The notes beneath the pieces were generated by a model. That model was not told the origin of the DNA and searched no databases. It saw only the letters and a list, made by a program, of their open reading frames with translations. The translations under genes were made by a program, and so were the position numbers. A stretch of 7,436 bases of DNA from positions 1 through 7,436 of the forward strand of contig JAFAHH010001096.1 of NCBI GenBank assembly GCA_019237355.1, given 5' to 3'. The stretch is from Acetobacteraceae bacterium. Its GTDB lineage: Bacteria; Pseudomonadota; Alphaproteobacteria; Acetobacterales; Acetobacteraceae. Positions 1 to 5,874 of the stretch are shown piece after piece; position 1 is the first letter of the stretch, and each line of letters opens with the position of its first letter.

Positions 1-95
1 GGATGGCTCGGCCCAGGCGCTGGCAATCGCCTTTGGTTTACCTTGTGCCCGAGCGCTGTATCGAGATCCTTCCTCTGCAATGCCGATCTCCACCG

Positions 96-114
96 GCCGG
101 GCACCTCGCCCGGC
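96..114 (+). other. GC-rich hairpin in the leader upstream of ltnD
   Basis: A perfect 7-bp inverted repeat, GCCGGGC and GCCCGGC, encloses a 5-base loop (ACCTC). It lies about 60 bases upstream of the ltnD start codon. No T-run follows, so it is not a canonical intrinsic terminator. It could end the transcript of an upstream gene outside the window, or be a structured element of the ltnD leader. Bases 1-176 otherwise show no open frame that I recognise as a gene end. Confidence 0.45.
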
Positions 115-153
115 TCGATGGCGAAAGCCATTCGGGGGTGGCTATCATGCGGG

Positions 154-167
154 CTCCTGCAGAGGAG
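154..167 (+). promoter_or_regulatory. ltnD ribosome binding site inside a small hairpin
   Basis: The Shine-Dalgarno AGGAG (163-167) sits 9 bases before the ATG at 177 and decides that start. Directly upstream, CTCCT (154-158) is its exact complement, with a GCAG tetraloop between them. The RNA can therefore fold into a 5-bp stem that covers the binding site. Such a fold could lower translation until a ribosome, protein or temperature opens it. The pairing is seen in the sequence; the regulatory role is inference. Confidence 0.5.
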
Positions 168-176
168 AGCATAACA

Positions 177-1061
177 ATGGCGAGGATCGGCTTTGTGGGT
201 CTCGGAGCGATGGGATTGCCGATGGCGCGCAACCTTGTCGGACGGGGCTTCGAAACGCGCGGCTTCGACGTGCGGCCCAGTGCGATCGACGCGCTGGTAG
301 AGGCTGGGGGGGCGCGGGCGTCCTCGGCCGCCGAGGCGGCCCAGGGAGCGGATGTGCTTGTGCTCATGGTGGTCAATGCGGCGCAGGCCGAACAGGTGTT
401 ATTTGCCGAGGGCGCGCTCGCCGCGCTCTCGCCGGGTGGCGCCGTTGTGCTCATGGCGACTTGCCCGCCGCGTGCGGTGCAATCGATAGCGGAGCGGGTG
501 CTCGCGGCCGCGTATCGTTTCATTGATGCGCCGGTATCGGGCGGTGTCGTCGGCGCCTCCCGCGGCACCCTCTCCATTATGGCGGCGGCGCCGCGGGAGA
601 CCTTCGAAGCCGTGCGCCCGGTGCTTGAAGCCTTTGGAGACAAGATATTCCATGTCGGCAACCGGCCCGGCCAAGGCGCAGTCGTTAAAACTGTCAACCA
701 ACTTCTTTGCGGCGTCCACATCGCTGTTGCCGCAGAGGCATTCTCGCTCGCCGCGAAGCTTGGTGTCGATCTGCAGGTAATTCTCGACATTCTCAGCGGC
801 TCGGCGGCCTCGAGCTGGATGCTCAAGGACCGCGGGCCACGCATGCTGCAGAGCAGCCCGGAGGTGACGAGCGCGGTCGATATCTTCGTCAAAGACCTCG
901 GCATCGTGCTTGAAGCCGGCCGAGACGCCAAAGCAGCGCTGCCGCTCGCCGCCGCCGCGCATCAAATGTTCCTGGCCACTTCCGGCCGGGGAGGCGGGGC
1001 CGAAGATGATAGCCAGGTGATACGAACCTATTTCGCACTCAACAGCAGCGCGCCGCAATGA
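177..1061 (+). CDS. ltnD: L-threonate dehydrogenase-like NAD(P)-dependent oxidoreductase
   Basis: A 294-aa member of the 3-hydroxyisobutyrate dehydrogenase superfamily, full length for the family. The Rossmann nucleotide-binding motif GLGAMG is at residues 8-13, the substrate-binding DAPVSGG at 117-123, and the catalytic lysine is K171 in VVKTVNQLL. The motif VVNAAQ (65-70) and the C-terminal run AVDIFVKDLGIVLEAG, followed by LPLAAAAHQMF and an EDDS segment, are typical of LtnD. LtnD oxidises L-threonate at C2 in the cytoplasm as part of four-carbon sugar acid breakdown. The start at 177 is chosen for its Shine-Dalgarno and because the Rossmann fold begins at residue 3; the open frame extends further upstream without support. 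A dctP-type binding protein follows 32 bases downstream, a common pairing of uptake and oxidation. The usual partners LtnK, LtnC and LtnI are not in view. The exact substrate is inferred; a related 2-hydroxy acid is possible. Confidence 0.88.
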   Translation: MARIGFVGLGAMGLPMARNLVGRGFETRGFDVRPSAIDALVEAGGARASSAAEAAQGADVLVLMVVNAAQAEQVLFAEGALAALSPGGAVVLMATCPPRAVQSIAERVLAAAYRFIDAPVSGGVVGASRGTLSIMAAAPRETFEAVRPVLEAFGDKIFHVGNRPGQGAVVKTVNQLLCGVHIAVAAEAFSLAAKLGVDLQVILDILSGSAASSWMLKDRGPRMLQSSPEVTSAVDIFVKDLGIVLEAGRDAKAALPLAAAAHQMFLATSGRGGGAEDDSQVIRTYFALNSSAPQ

Positions 1062-1093
1062 GCAACACCAAATCAGATCAGGGAGAGAAGCGA

Positions 1094-2116
1094 ATGGAAG
1101 ATCATCCCAAGTGGTGCGGCCGGCGCGGCCTGCTTGTCGCCGGGGCAGCTTTGCCGGTCTTCGGCATTTTGAGCCGGCGCGGCTGGGCTGCCGATTTCAG
1201 CTACAAGCTCGCGACCGGACAAGATCCGACGCATCCCGTCAATGTCCGTGCCCAGGAAGCTATCGACCGCATCAAGCAGGCGACAGGCGGCCGGATGGAA
1301 ATTCAGCTATTTCCGGCCAATCAGCTTGGTTCCGATACCGATCTTCTCTCGCAGGTTCGCAGCGGCGGCATTGAGTTTTTCAATCTCTCGACATCCATCC
1401 TGGCAACCCTCGTGCCTGCAGCCGGGATTCCCAATACCGGCTTCGCATTCGAAGACTATGCGGCCGTGTGGAAGGCGATGGATGGCGGGCTCGGCGATTT
1501 TATTCGGGGTCAGATCGGCAAAGCCGGCCTTATCACGGTCTGCCGTGTTCAAGACAATGGCTTCCGGCAGATTACCAGTTCCCCGCACCCTATCGAAAAG
1601 CCTGCCGACCTGAACGGGTTCAAGATTCGCGTCCCTCCCGCGCCTATCCTAACCTCGCTCTTCTCGGCGCTCGGCGCGGGACCGACCCCCATTAATTTCA
1701 GCGAGCTCTACTCCGCTTTGCAGACGAAAGTGGTGGAGGGACAGGAGAATCCGCTCGCCATCATCGCGACGACCCGTCTCTATGAGGTGCAGAAATATTG
1801 CAGCATGACGAGCCATGTCTGGGATGGCTATTGGATCCTGGGGAATCGCCGGGCGTGGCAGGCCTTGCCCGAGGATCTACGCAAAACCGTTTCCGAGCAA
1901 TTCGATCGTTCGGTGATGGACGAGCGCGCGGACGTCGCGAAGCTCAGCTCTTCACTGCGGCAAGAGCTTTCTGCCAAGGCGATGCAATTCAATGAGGTTG
2001 ATCGAAGCACGTTTCGTAATGCCCTGCGCCAAACCACCTTCTATAGGGATTGGCGGACCAAGTTTGGCGCCGATCCGTGGAAGCTGCTCGAAGATGTGAC
2101 GGGTCCGCTGGCGTGA
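1094..2116 (+). CDS. dctP: TRAP transporter periplasmic solute-binding protein, DctP family
   Basis: A 340-aa extracytoplasmic binding protein of a tripartite (TRAP) transporter, which hands a carboxylate solute to DctQ/DctM for ion-driven uptake. Residues 1-33 form an export signal with twin arginines (GRRGLLVAG, R10-R11) and a hydrophobic core, probably cut near GWAA. The mature part shows family landmarks: LFPANQLGSDTDLLSQVRSG (72-91), GFRQITSS (156-163), NGFKIRVPP (174-182), where R179 is the conserved arginine that pairs with the solute carboxylate, and VVEGQENP (214-221). An ATG at 1058 overlaps the ltnD stop but has no ribosome binding site. The ATG at 1094 follows AGGGAGA with 7-base spacing and fits the signal peptide better. 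No DctQ or DctM gene follows; the next genes are transposase debris. Either the membrane subunits are upstream of the window or the protein is an orphan. Substrate unknown; the ltnD neighbour suggests a sugar acid. Confidence 0.9.
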   Translation: MEDHPKWCGRRGLLVAGAALPVFGILSRRGWAADFSYKLATGQDPTHPVNVRAQEAIDRIKQATGGRMEIQLFPANQLGSDTDLLSQVRSGGIEFFNLSTSILATLVPAAGIPNTGFAFEDYAAVWKAMDGGLGDFIRGQIGKAGLITVCRVQDNGFRQITSSPHPIEKPADLNGFKIRVPPAPILTSLFSALGAGPTPINFSELYSALQTKVVEGQENPLAIIATTRLYEVQKYCSMTSHVWDGYWILGNRRAWQALPEDLRKTVSEQFDRSVMDERADVAKLSSSLRQELSAKAMQFNEVDRSTFRNALRQTTFYRDWRTKFGADPWKLLEDVTGPLA

Positions 2117-2129
2117 GCACCAACCCGTC
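2098..2129 (+). other. Stem-loop spanning the end of the dctP-type gene
   Basis: GACGGGT (2098-2104) and ACCCGTC (2123-2129) are perfect inverted 7-mers enclosing an 18-base loop that contains the TGA stop (2114-2116). No T-tract follows, so this is not a standard intrinsic terminator. It could stabilise the 3' end of the mRNA or be chance in GC-rich DNA. Confidence 0.25.
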
Positions 2130-2207
2130 CCCCGAACAAGGTCGCTCCCGAGCGCCTGGCCGATGCCGCTCCGTTTCCATCCATGGATGCGTTCTTGCAT
2201 GAATTGA

Positions 2208-2225
2208 GAAACCCGAGGGGCTTTT
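2208..2225 (+). terminator. Weak candidate terminator after the dctP-type gene
   Basis: CCC-GAG-GGG followed by CTTTTT can fold into a very small hairpin, with AA/TT pairs extending it past one mismatch. The T-run is right but the stem is short. It lies about 90 bases after the dctP stop. It also sits just beyond the C-terminal end of the IS5-type remnant, so it could instead be residual insertion-sequence end DNA. Confidence 0.22.
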
Positions 2226-2244
2226 TGCTACCCGCCCTCAGGTA

Positions 2245-2490
2245 TCACACGATCCGAACCGAGAGCGGCATCTCGAGTCTGGTCATCCGGTTGAGAACGT
2301 TGCGTCCGATCTTTGCCTCAGTTTGCTCACTGGGCAGAGTACGGGCGTGAAGGAGCCGGCGATTATATTTTTGTACCGATACAACGTGGTCCCAGCCAAG
2401 CTGCGCCGAGGGGGGAATGGTGATCGCAGCTTCGGGATGACGTTCCGCCAGTGCCTGATAAACGGCCGCGCTCCGAGGTCGTCGACGCGA
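2245..2490 (-). pseudogene. IS5-family DDE transposase, C-terminal remnant
   Basis: Reading the minus strand from 2490 down to the TGA at 2245-2247 gives about 81 codons after an in-frame stop at 2491-2493. The stretch VYQALAERHPEAAITIPP matches the part of IS5-type transposases that lies between the catalytic aspartate and glutamate regions. The end, with EAKIGRNVLNRM and LSVRIV followed by the stop, matches the family's C-terminus (EV-x-IA-x-x-VLNRM-x-x-x-GRP-x-x-VRI). The piece between these blocks is much shorter than usual: the expected RDRHL…GRM-x-WQK-x-SGYN stretch is nearly gone, leaving only QKYNRR. This points to an internal deletion. The N-terminal DDE residues are missing, so it cannot be active. 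Family assignment is from motif memory, not from a search. Confidence 0.6.
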
Positions 2491-2785
2491 TCATCTAACC
2501 TCGAATCCGGGAGCTTTGTGGCCGGCGAGAGCGCGGGCCACTGAAAGGATCGAGACAAAAATCTGGTCGATCAATCGGGCGGATTCTGTGCGTTCCATCT
2601 CCGGGCCCAATCGCGGTCTTTTTGCAACCTCACGGCCCCGATCTCCGCTGCGCGGGTGCGCGTCGCCCCTCCATAGAGGACGGCCAGTGCCAGCAGCCGG
2701 CGTTACCTGGCCGCCATCTTGGCTCGGAGCCTCAGCCCCTTGCGCACGCGGACGCGTCGAAATCGGACCGGAGGCGAATGGGCAT
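2491..2785 (-). pseudogene. IS630-family transposase, N-terminal remnant
   Basis: The minus strand starts at an ATG (2783-2785) with MPIRLRSDFDAS, the typical N-terminus of a rhizobial IS630-type transposase. A frameshift follows near 2750. The next frame carries KGLRLRAKMAAR, then an in-frame TAA (2703-2705), then RRLLALAVLYGG and TRTRAAEIGAVRLQKDRDW. These match the helix-turn-helix part of the family, usually RRLLALA-x-x-YDGG-x-R-x-x-AA-x-IGGV-x-LQ-x-VRDW. It ends at a TGA (2571-2573); another one-base shift restores LID, and a possible KAPG lies about 50 bases further on. At least two frameshifts and two stops show it is long dead. The catalytic DDE domain is absent, so only about the first quarter of a transposase of roughly 350 aa remains. 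Confidence 0.65.
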
Positions 2786-2873
2786 GGCGAAGCCTCACAG
2801 GTTGCTGGCTTCAATCAGATCTGCGCCTCTACTGAGTGTGTTCAATGGGACCTGGTCTTAGAGTAGCGGTTTG

Positions 2874-4061
2874 TCACTTGTGAGTAAGCTGGTCCACCAG
2901 CCACCTGGTTGCTATCCCGGCCTTCGTGCTTAGCGCGTCTGCAATGCCCCACTTCGTCAGCGCATACTCTGCACCGATAGCCGCAGTCACGGCTCCGGCA
3001 ATGGACACGGCTGCGGGAGCACTGGGGAGCATCGCGGCCGCAATCGCTGCGCCGCCGGCGGCCGCCCCGGTAACGGCGGCGGCCTCTAGGAGGTCTCCGA
3101 GAAGCCCTCCGGTGCGCTCGGCCTTTTCGTGAGTGTCCAGCGAAGGATCTGTTACGATGCTCCATTCCTCGTACAAAATGCCCGCCACTATCGTTCCCAG
3201 GATGGGCAACCAAGGCAATGGGCGTTGAGTTGCCGCCGCTATGGCCCGGGTTGGCAACAATCGGAACACACGCGGGCGGCCTACAGCTATGGCTCCGGCG
3301 ATTCCAGGAGCGCTGACGGCGGCTGATTCGTCCTGCATTAGAGTTTCGATGCGCGGTAAAAGCGGACCTTTTAGGCTAGGTTCGTTCGGCAACGGCTCAC
3401 CCAGTGCTGGGCGTATTGGCTCACTGAGTTTTGGCGAGCGCAAGAGCCCCTCCCGCCTCATAGCTTCAGCCACGGAATAGACCCGCGAGGTTGGGATGCC
3501 GGCTCGCTCGAGCATACCCGCACGTTCGTACTCCCTAACTAAGTCGGTGCACTTGAGCAAGACATTCGCGAACGTGTCATCCGCCAAGACTATGCGGGCG
3601 CGGTTGTATCGATGCTCCTCGAGGTCCTTACAAATCCGCGTGGCGGTCCCCAATGAGATGCCCGACTTCACCTGAATCTGCATTGGGTTGTCAGTGGCGG
3701 AAGAACCGGGGCAGATAACGTCGGCGAGCCGATCGCCTTTGGGTGCGAGCTGGCATTCCCGCCCAAGCGACTTCATGGCAATGTCTTTGACAAGATGTTC
3801 AAAAGCGAAACCCACTATGTTCAGGTTCGCTCCTTGCTGCGCTTCTGCGTCTAAAAGATACGCAGCGATGTGTATGTCGGAGATCAAATCAGCCGCGGCG
3901 AAAGCACACGCTTTCGTCGAGACGAGATCCGCCAAGGTGATCCCTGCGATGAAAAAGCAGAGCACGAATGACCAGAGACGCGGTCGCCGAGCCGTTTCAA
4001 TACCGGTCAGGGAGGAACTCGTATCACTATCAAATGCGTCTGACGGGTTTGAAGGCAGCAT
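2874..4061 (-). CDS. Unknown membrane-associated protein with PD-(D/E)XK nuclease-like region and Gly/Ala-rich hydrophobic C-terminus
   Basis: I do not recognise this 395-aa protein as a named family. Residues 1-28 are polar and end in ARRPR. A hydrophobic segment (about 29-47) follows and could be a membrane anchor or an uncleaved or cleaved signal (ACAFAAAD, 51-58). Residues 80-165 look like a compact alpha/beta domain: FEHLVKD (E88), ADVIC (D114), then MQIQVKSG (Q130-x-K132). This fits the E…D…(E/Q)xK arrangement of PD-(D/E)XK nuclease-like folds. Residues 205-245 are proline-rich and probably a linker. The C-terminal third has a hydrophobic segment (282-297, LPWLPILGTIVAG…) and an Ala/Gly-rich stretch (320-363) with zipper-like spacing, as in membrane-inserting helices. 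The gene stands alone, divergent from livG and next to transposase remnants, which suggests an accessory cargo gene. A GGGGA lies 11 bases before the ATG. An effector or defence role is only inference; the nuclease-like residues may be coincidental. Confidence 0.75.
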   Translation of the reverse strand: MLPSNPSDAFDSDTSSSLTGIETARRPRLWSFVLCFFIAGITLADLVSTKACAFAAADLISDIHIAAYLLDAEAQQGANLNIVGFAFEHLVKDIAMKSLGRECQLAPKGDRLADVICPGSSATDNPMQIQVKSGISLGTATRICKDLEEHRYNRARIVLADDTFANVLLKCTDLVREYERAGMLERAGIPTSRVYSVAEAMRREGLLRSPKLSEPIRPALGEPLPNEPSLKGPLLPRIETLMQDESAAVSAPGIAGAIAVGRPRVFRLLPTRAIAAATQRPLPWLPILGTIVAGILYEEWSIVTDPSLDTHEKAERTGGLLGDLLEAAAVTGAAAGGAAIAAAMLPSAPAAVSIAGAVTAAIGAEYALTKWGIADALSTKAGIATRWLVDQLTHK

Positions 4062-4389
4062 GACTAAGATCGTCCCCTTTTTCGCAACCGATGTTTATCC
4101 GTAACGTAATGGCGCAATTCTGGCAACTGCTGCTTTTCAGCTATCGACCTACGAAACGGGCTATTGCGCGACCCTGGCAAAGTCGCGTGTGCAATTTCTG
4201 ATCTCGGTCCCCCCGGATGGAGTGGCCGCTCCGAGCGTGGCGTTAAGTCACCTGGCCGGCGACCCTGGGACCAACTCCGTGCCCAGCCCCAAAGCCCCCA
4301 AAATCCAAGCCTGCGGCGGGACCGTGCCTTGCGCCCTGAACAGGGATATGCGACTCAAGAGCCAGAAGGAAGCTGGGAGGGGTCCGGGG
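4062..4389. other. Divergent intergenic region between the unknown gene and livG
   Basis: This stretch must hold the promoters for the minus-strand unknown gene and the livG operon. I see no gene in it. A frame open from 4189 runs into livG but has no ribosome binding site at its ATG, and its residues do not resemble an ABC protein. Visible structure includes a dyad at 4167-4187, an 11-base odd palindrome (CGCTCCGAGCG, 4227-4237) and a tandem CGTAA repeat near 4102-4111. On the minus strand, TTGCCA and TACGGA 17 bases apart upstream of the unknown gene form a weak promoter candidate. Confidence 0.5.
4167..4187. promoter_or_regulatory. Candidate operator dyad upstream of livG
   Basis: CGCGAC (4167-4172) and GTCGCG (4182-4187) form a perfect 6-bp inverted repeat with a 9-base spacer, about 200 bases before livG. 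The 21-bp span suits a dimeric regulator. No regulator gene is present, and short GC-rich dyads arise by chance in such DNA. Confidence 0.25.
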
Positions 4390-5142
4390 ATGTCCGACAT
4401 CATCCTGGAGACCGAGGGGCTTACCCGCGAGTTTGCCGGGTTCGTTGCGGTCAGGGAAGTCAACCTAAAGGTGCGGACAGGTGACATCCACGCGCTCATA
4501 GGCCCGAATGGCGCGGGCAAAACAACCTGCTTCAATCTGCTTACCTCGTTTCTGCCGCCCACCCGTGGCACAATCCGTTTCAAGGACAAAGACATTACCG
4601 GGATGAAGCCCGCCTTGGTCGCGCGGCTCGGCCTGGTACGCAGCTTCCAGATCTCGGCGGTATTTCCGCACCTGACCGCACTCGAGAATGTCCGCCTCGC
4701 GCTGCAGCGGCAGCGCGGCCGTAGCTTCGATTTCTGGCGCTCCGAAACCGCGCTCAACACCTACAATGACCGGGCTCGGCAATTGCTGGATGATGTCGGC
4801 CTCTCTGGGTTCGAGGACACGCCTGCCGTCCTTCTCTCATACGGCCGCAAGCGGGCGCTCGAGATTGCGACGACCCTGGCGCTCGATCCAGAAATGATGC
4901 TGCTCGACGAGCCGACCGCCGGAATGGCGCATGACGATGTCGATCGCGTGGTGCAATTGGTGCGCAAAGTTCGGCCTGGCCGGACGATCCTGATGGTCGA
5001 GCATAACCTTTCCGTCGTTGAAGGCCTATGTGATCGTATCACGGTCCTCACCCGCGGCCGCATCCTTGCAGAAGGCGATTACCGGACGGTTTCGCAAAAC
5101 CCAGAAGTCGTTGCTGCCTATCTAGGAGCCGCCCATGCTTGA
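4390..5142 (+). CDS. livG: Branched-chain amino acid-type ABC transporter ATP-binding protein LivG
   Basis: A 250-aa cytoplasmic ATPase of the HAAT (hydrophobic amino acid) ABC family, usual LivG length. It pairs with LivF to drive import through LivH/LivM. Walker A is GPNGAGKT at 38-45, the Q-loop glutamine is Q87 (RSFQ), the signature is LSYGR (149-153), Walker B is MMLLDE (169-174) and the switch histidine is H205 in VEHN. LSYG in place of LSGG is common in LivG proteins, so this is no defect. The start at 4390 follows GGGAGGGG at 7-base spacing; in-frame ATGs at 4189 and 4348 lack such a site and would add a non-homologous extension. The stop overlaps the livF start by 8 bases, indicating translational coupling. 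No permease gene precedes it: upstream is a divergent unrelated gene, which is unusual for liv operons. The transported solute cannot be told from this subunit. Confidence 0.93.
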   Translation: MSDIILETEGLTREFAGFVAVREVNLKVRTGDIHALIGPNGAGKTTCFNLLTSFLPPTRGTIRFKDKDITGMKPALVARLGLVRSFQISAVFPHLTALENVRLALQRQRGRSFDFWRSETALNTYNDRARQLLDDVGLSGFEDTPAVLLSYGRKRALEIATTLALDPEMMLLDEPTAGMAHDDVDRVVQLVRKVRPGRTILMVEHNLSVVEGLCDRITVLTRGRILAEGDYRTVSQNPEVVAAYLGAAHA

Positions 5143-5830
5143 AGTAAAGCAACTCCATTCCTGGTATGGGGAAAGCCATATCCTTCATGGAATGGAATTC
5201 GTCGTCAATGAAGGGGAAGTGGTGACATTGCTGGGCCGGAACGGGGCTGGCAAGACGACGACCATGAAATCAATTATGGGACTGGTACCCCGGCGCGAAG
5301 GCAGCATCAAATACAAGGGCGCCGAAACTATCAACATGGCCCCCAACGAGATCGCGAAGACGGGAATTGCGATCTGCCCAGAGGAGCGGGGCATATTCTC
5401 GTCGCTCTCCGTGTACGAGAACCTTATGCTGCCGCCCGTGATCGCACCTGGGGGGCTGGATGTGAACACAATTTATAACCTATTTCCGAACCTCAAGGAG
5501 CGTGCCGGCACAGCTCAAGGCACCAAGCTCTCGGGCGGCGAGCAGCAGATGCTCGCGATCGCCCGCATTCTCCGCACCGGCGCCAAGTTCTTGTTGTTTG
5601 ACGAGCCGACCGAAGGTCTCGCGCCCGTAATCGTGCAGCAAATCGGCCGCACAATAGGCGAGATCAAGCGGCTTGGGTTCACCATCATCTTGGTCGAACA
5701 GAACTTCCGCTTTGCCGCCACGGTCGCAGATCGGCATTATGTGGTTGAGCACGGCCAGGTGGTCGATATGATTCCCAATGAACAGCTCGAAGCCAATATG
5801 GATAAGCTGCACGAATATCTTGGCGTCTGA
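5135..5830 (+). CDS. livF: Branched-chain amino acid-type ABC transporter ATP-binding protein LivF
   Basis: A 231-aa ATPase, the second nucleotide-binding subunit of a HAAT importer and the partner of LivG. Walker A is GRNGAGKT at 34-41. The LivF-typical PEERGIF is at 82-88, the signature LSGGEQQ at 132-138, Walker B FLLFDE at 152-157, and VEQN (187-190) carries glutamine in the usual switch-histidine position, as is normal for LivF. All catalytic residues look intact. The ATG lies inside the end of livG (8-base overlap) and has AGGAG at 5124-5128, 6 bases ahead. The binding-protein gene follows within 50 bases, so livG, livF and the binding proteins are very likely one transcript. Confidence 0.93.
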   Translation: MLEVKQLHSWYGESHILHGMEFVVNEGEVVTLLGRNGAGKTTTMKSIMGLVPRREGSIKYKGAETINMAPNEIAKTGIAICPEERGIFSSLSVYENLMLPPVIAPGGLDVNTIYNLFPNLKERAGTAQGTKLSGGEQQMLAIARILRTGAKFLLFDEPTEGLAPVIVQQIGRTIGEIKRLGFTIILVEQNFRFAATVADRHYVVEHGQVVDMIPNEQLEANMDKLHEYLGV

Positions 5831-5874
5831 TAACCGTGCCTCTGCCGCCTAACAACAACAGGAGTGACAAGCCC

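Larger units (their letters stand above)
2245..2785 (-). mobile_element. Insertion-sequence graveyard: IS630-type then IS5-type debris
   Basis: Two truncated and mutated transposase pieces lie back to back in the same orientation, with no intact open frame and no terminal inverted repeats that I could identify. The order, N-terminus of one family followed by C-terminus of another, indicates successive insertions and deletions. The flanks 2117-2244 and 2786-2873 contain no gene that I recognise. Confidence 0.6.

Noticed and set aside
3..176. A longer N-terminus for the ltnD product
   Set aside because: The Rossmann fold of this family starts at the very N-terminus, which matches the ATG at 177 with its AGGAG; the upstream residues look non-coding.
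38..931. A 297-aa minus-strand ORF opposite ltnD
   Set aside because: It is a GC-rich antisense shadow of a clearly real dehydrogenase, with low-complexity Ser/Ala/Pro composition.
1058..1093. dctP start at 1058 through the ATGA overlap with ltnD
   Set aside because: No Shine-Dalgarno precedes 1058; the ATG at 1094 has one and leaves a proper signal peptide. The 1058 start cannot be fully excluded.
2178..2189. Perfect 12-base palindrome CATCCATGGATG as an operator or IS end
   Set aside because: It is a single short palindrome without a partner copy or a nearby promoter; chance is the simplest explanation.
2574..2702. Tyrosine recombinase (integrase) reading of the LALAVLYGG region
   Set aside because: The first few residues resemble an integrase core, but the TRTRAAEIGAVRLQKDRDW continuation and the MPIRLRSDFDAS start fit the IS630 helix-turn-helix better.
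2789..2812. GAAGCC/GGCTTC inverted repeat as a terminator of the unknown gene
   Set aside because: The 6-bp stem has a 12-base loop and no T-run on the minus strand; it may equally be leftover insertion-sequence DNA.
3688..4104. A 138-aa plus-strand ORF opposite the unknown gene
   Set aside because: It is the antisense shadow of the 395-aa minus-strand gene, with no recognisable motif or ribosome binding site.
4189..4389. A 67-codon N-terminal extension of livG starting at 4189
   Set aside because: It has no ribosome binding site and its residues do not resemble an ABC ATPase, while 4390 has a strong GGGAGGGG site and gives normal LivG length.
4538..4842. LSYG instead of LSGG in LivG as a broken ABC signature
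   Set aside because: This variant is common in LivG proteins and all other ATPase motifs are intact.
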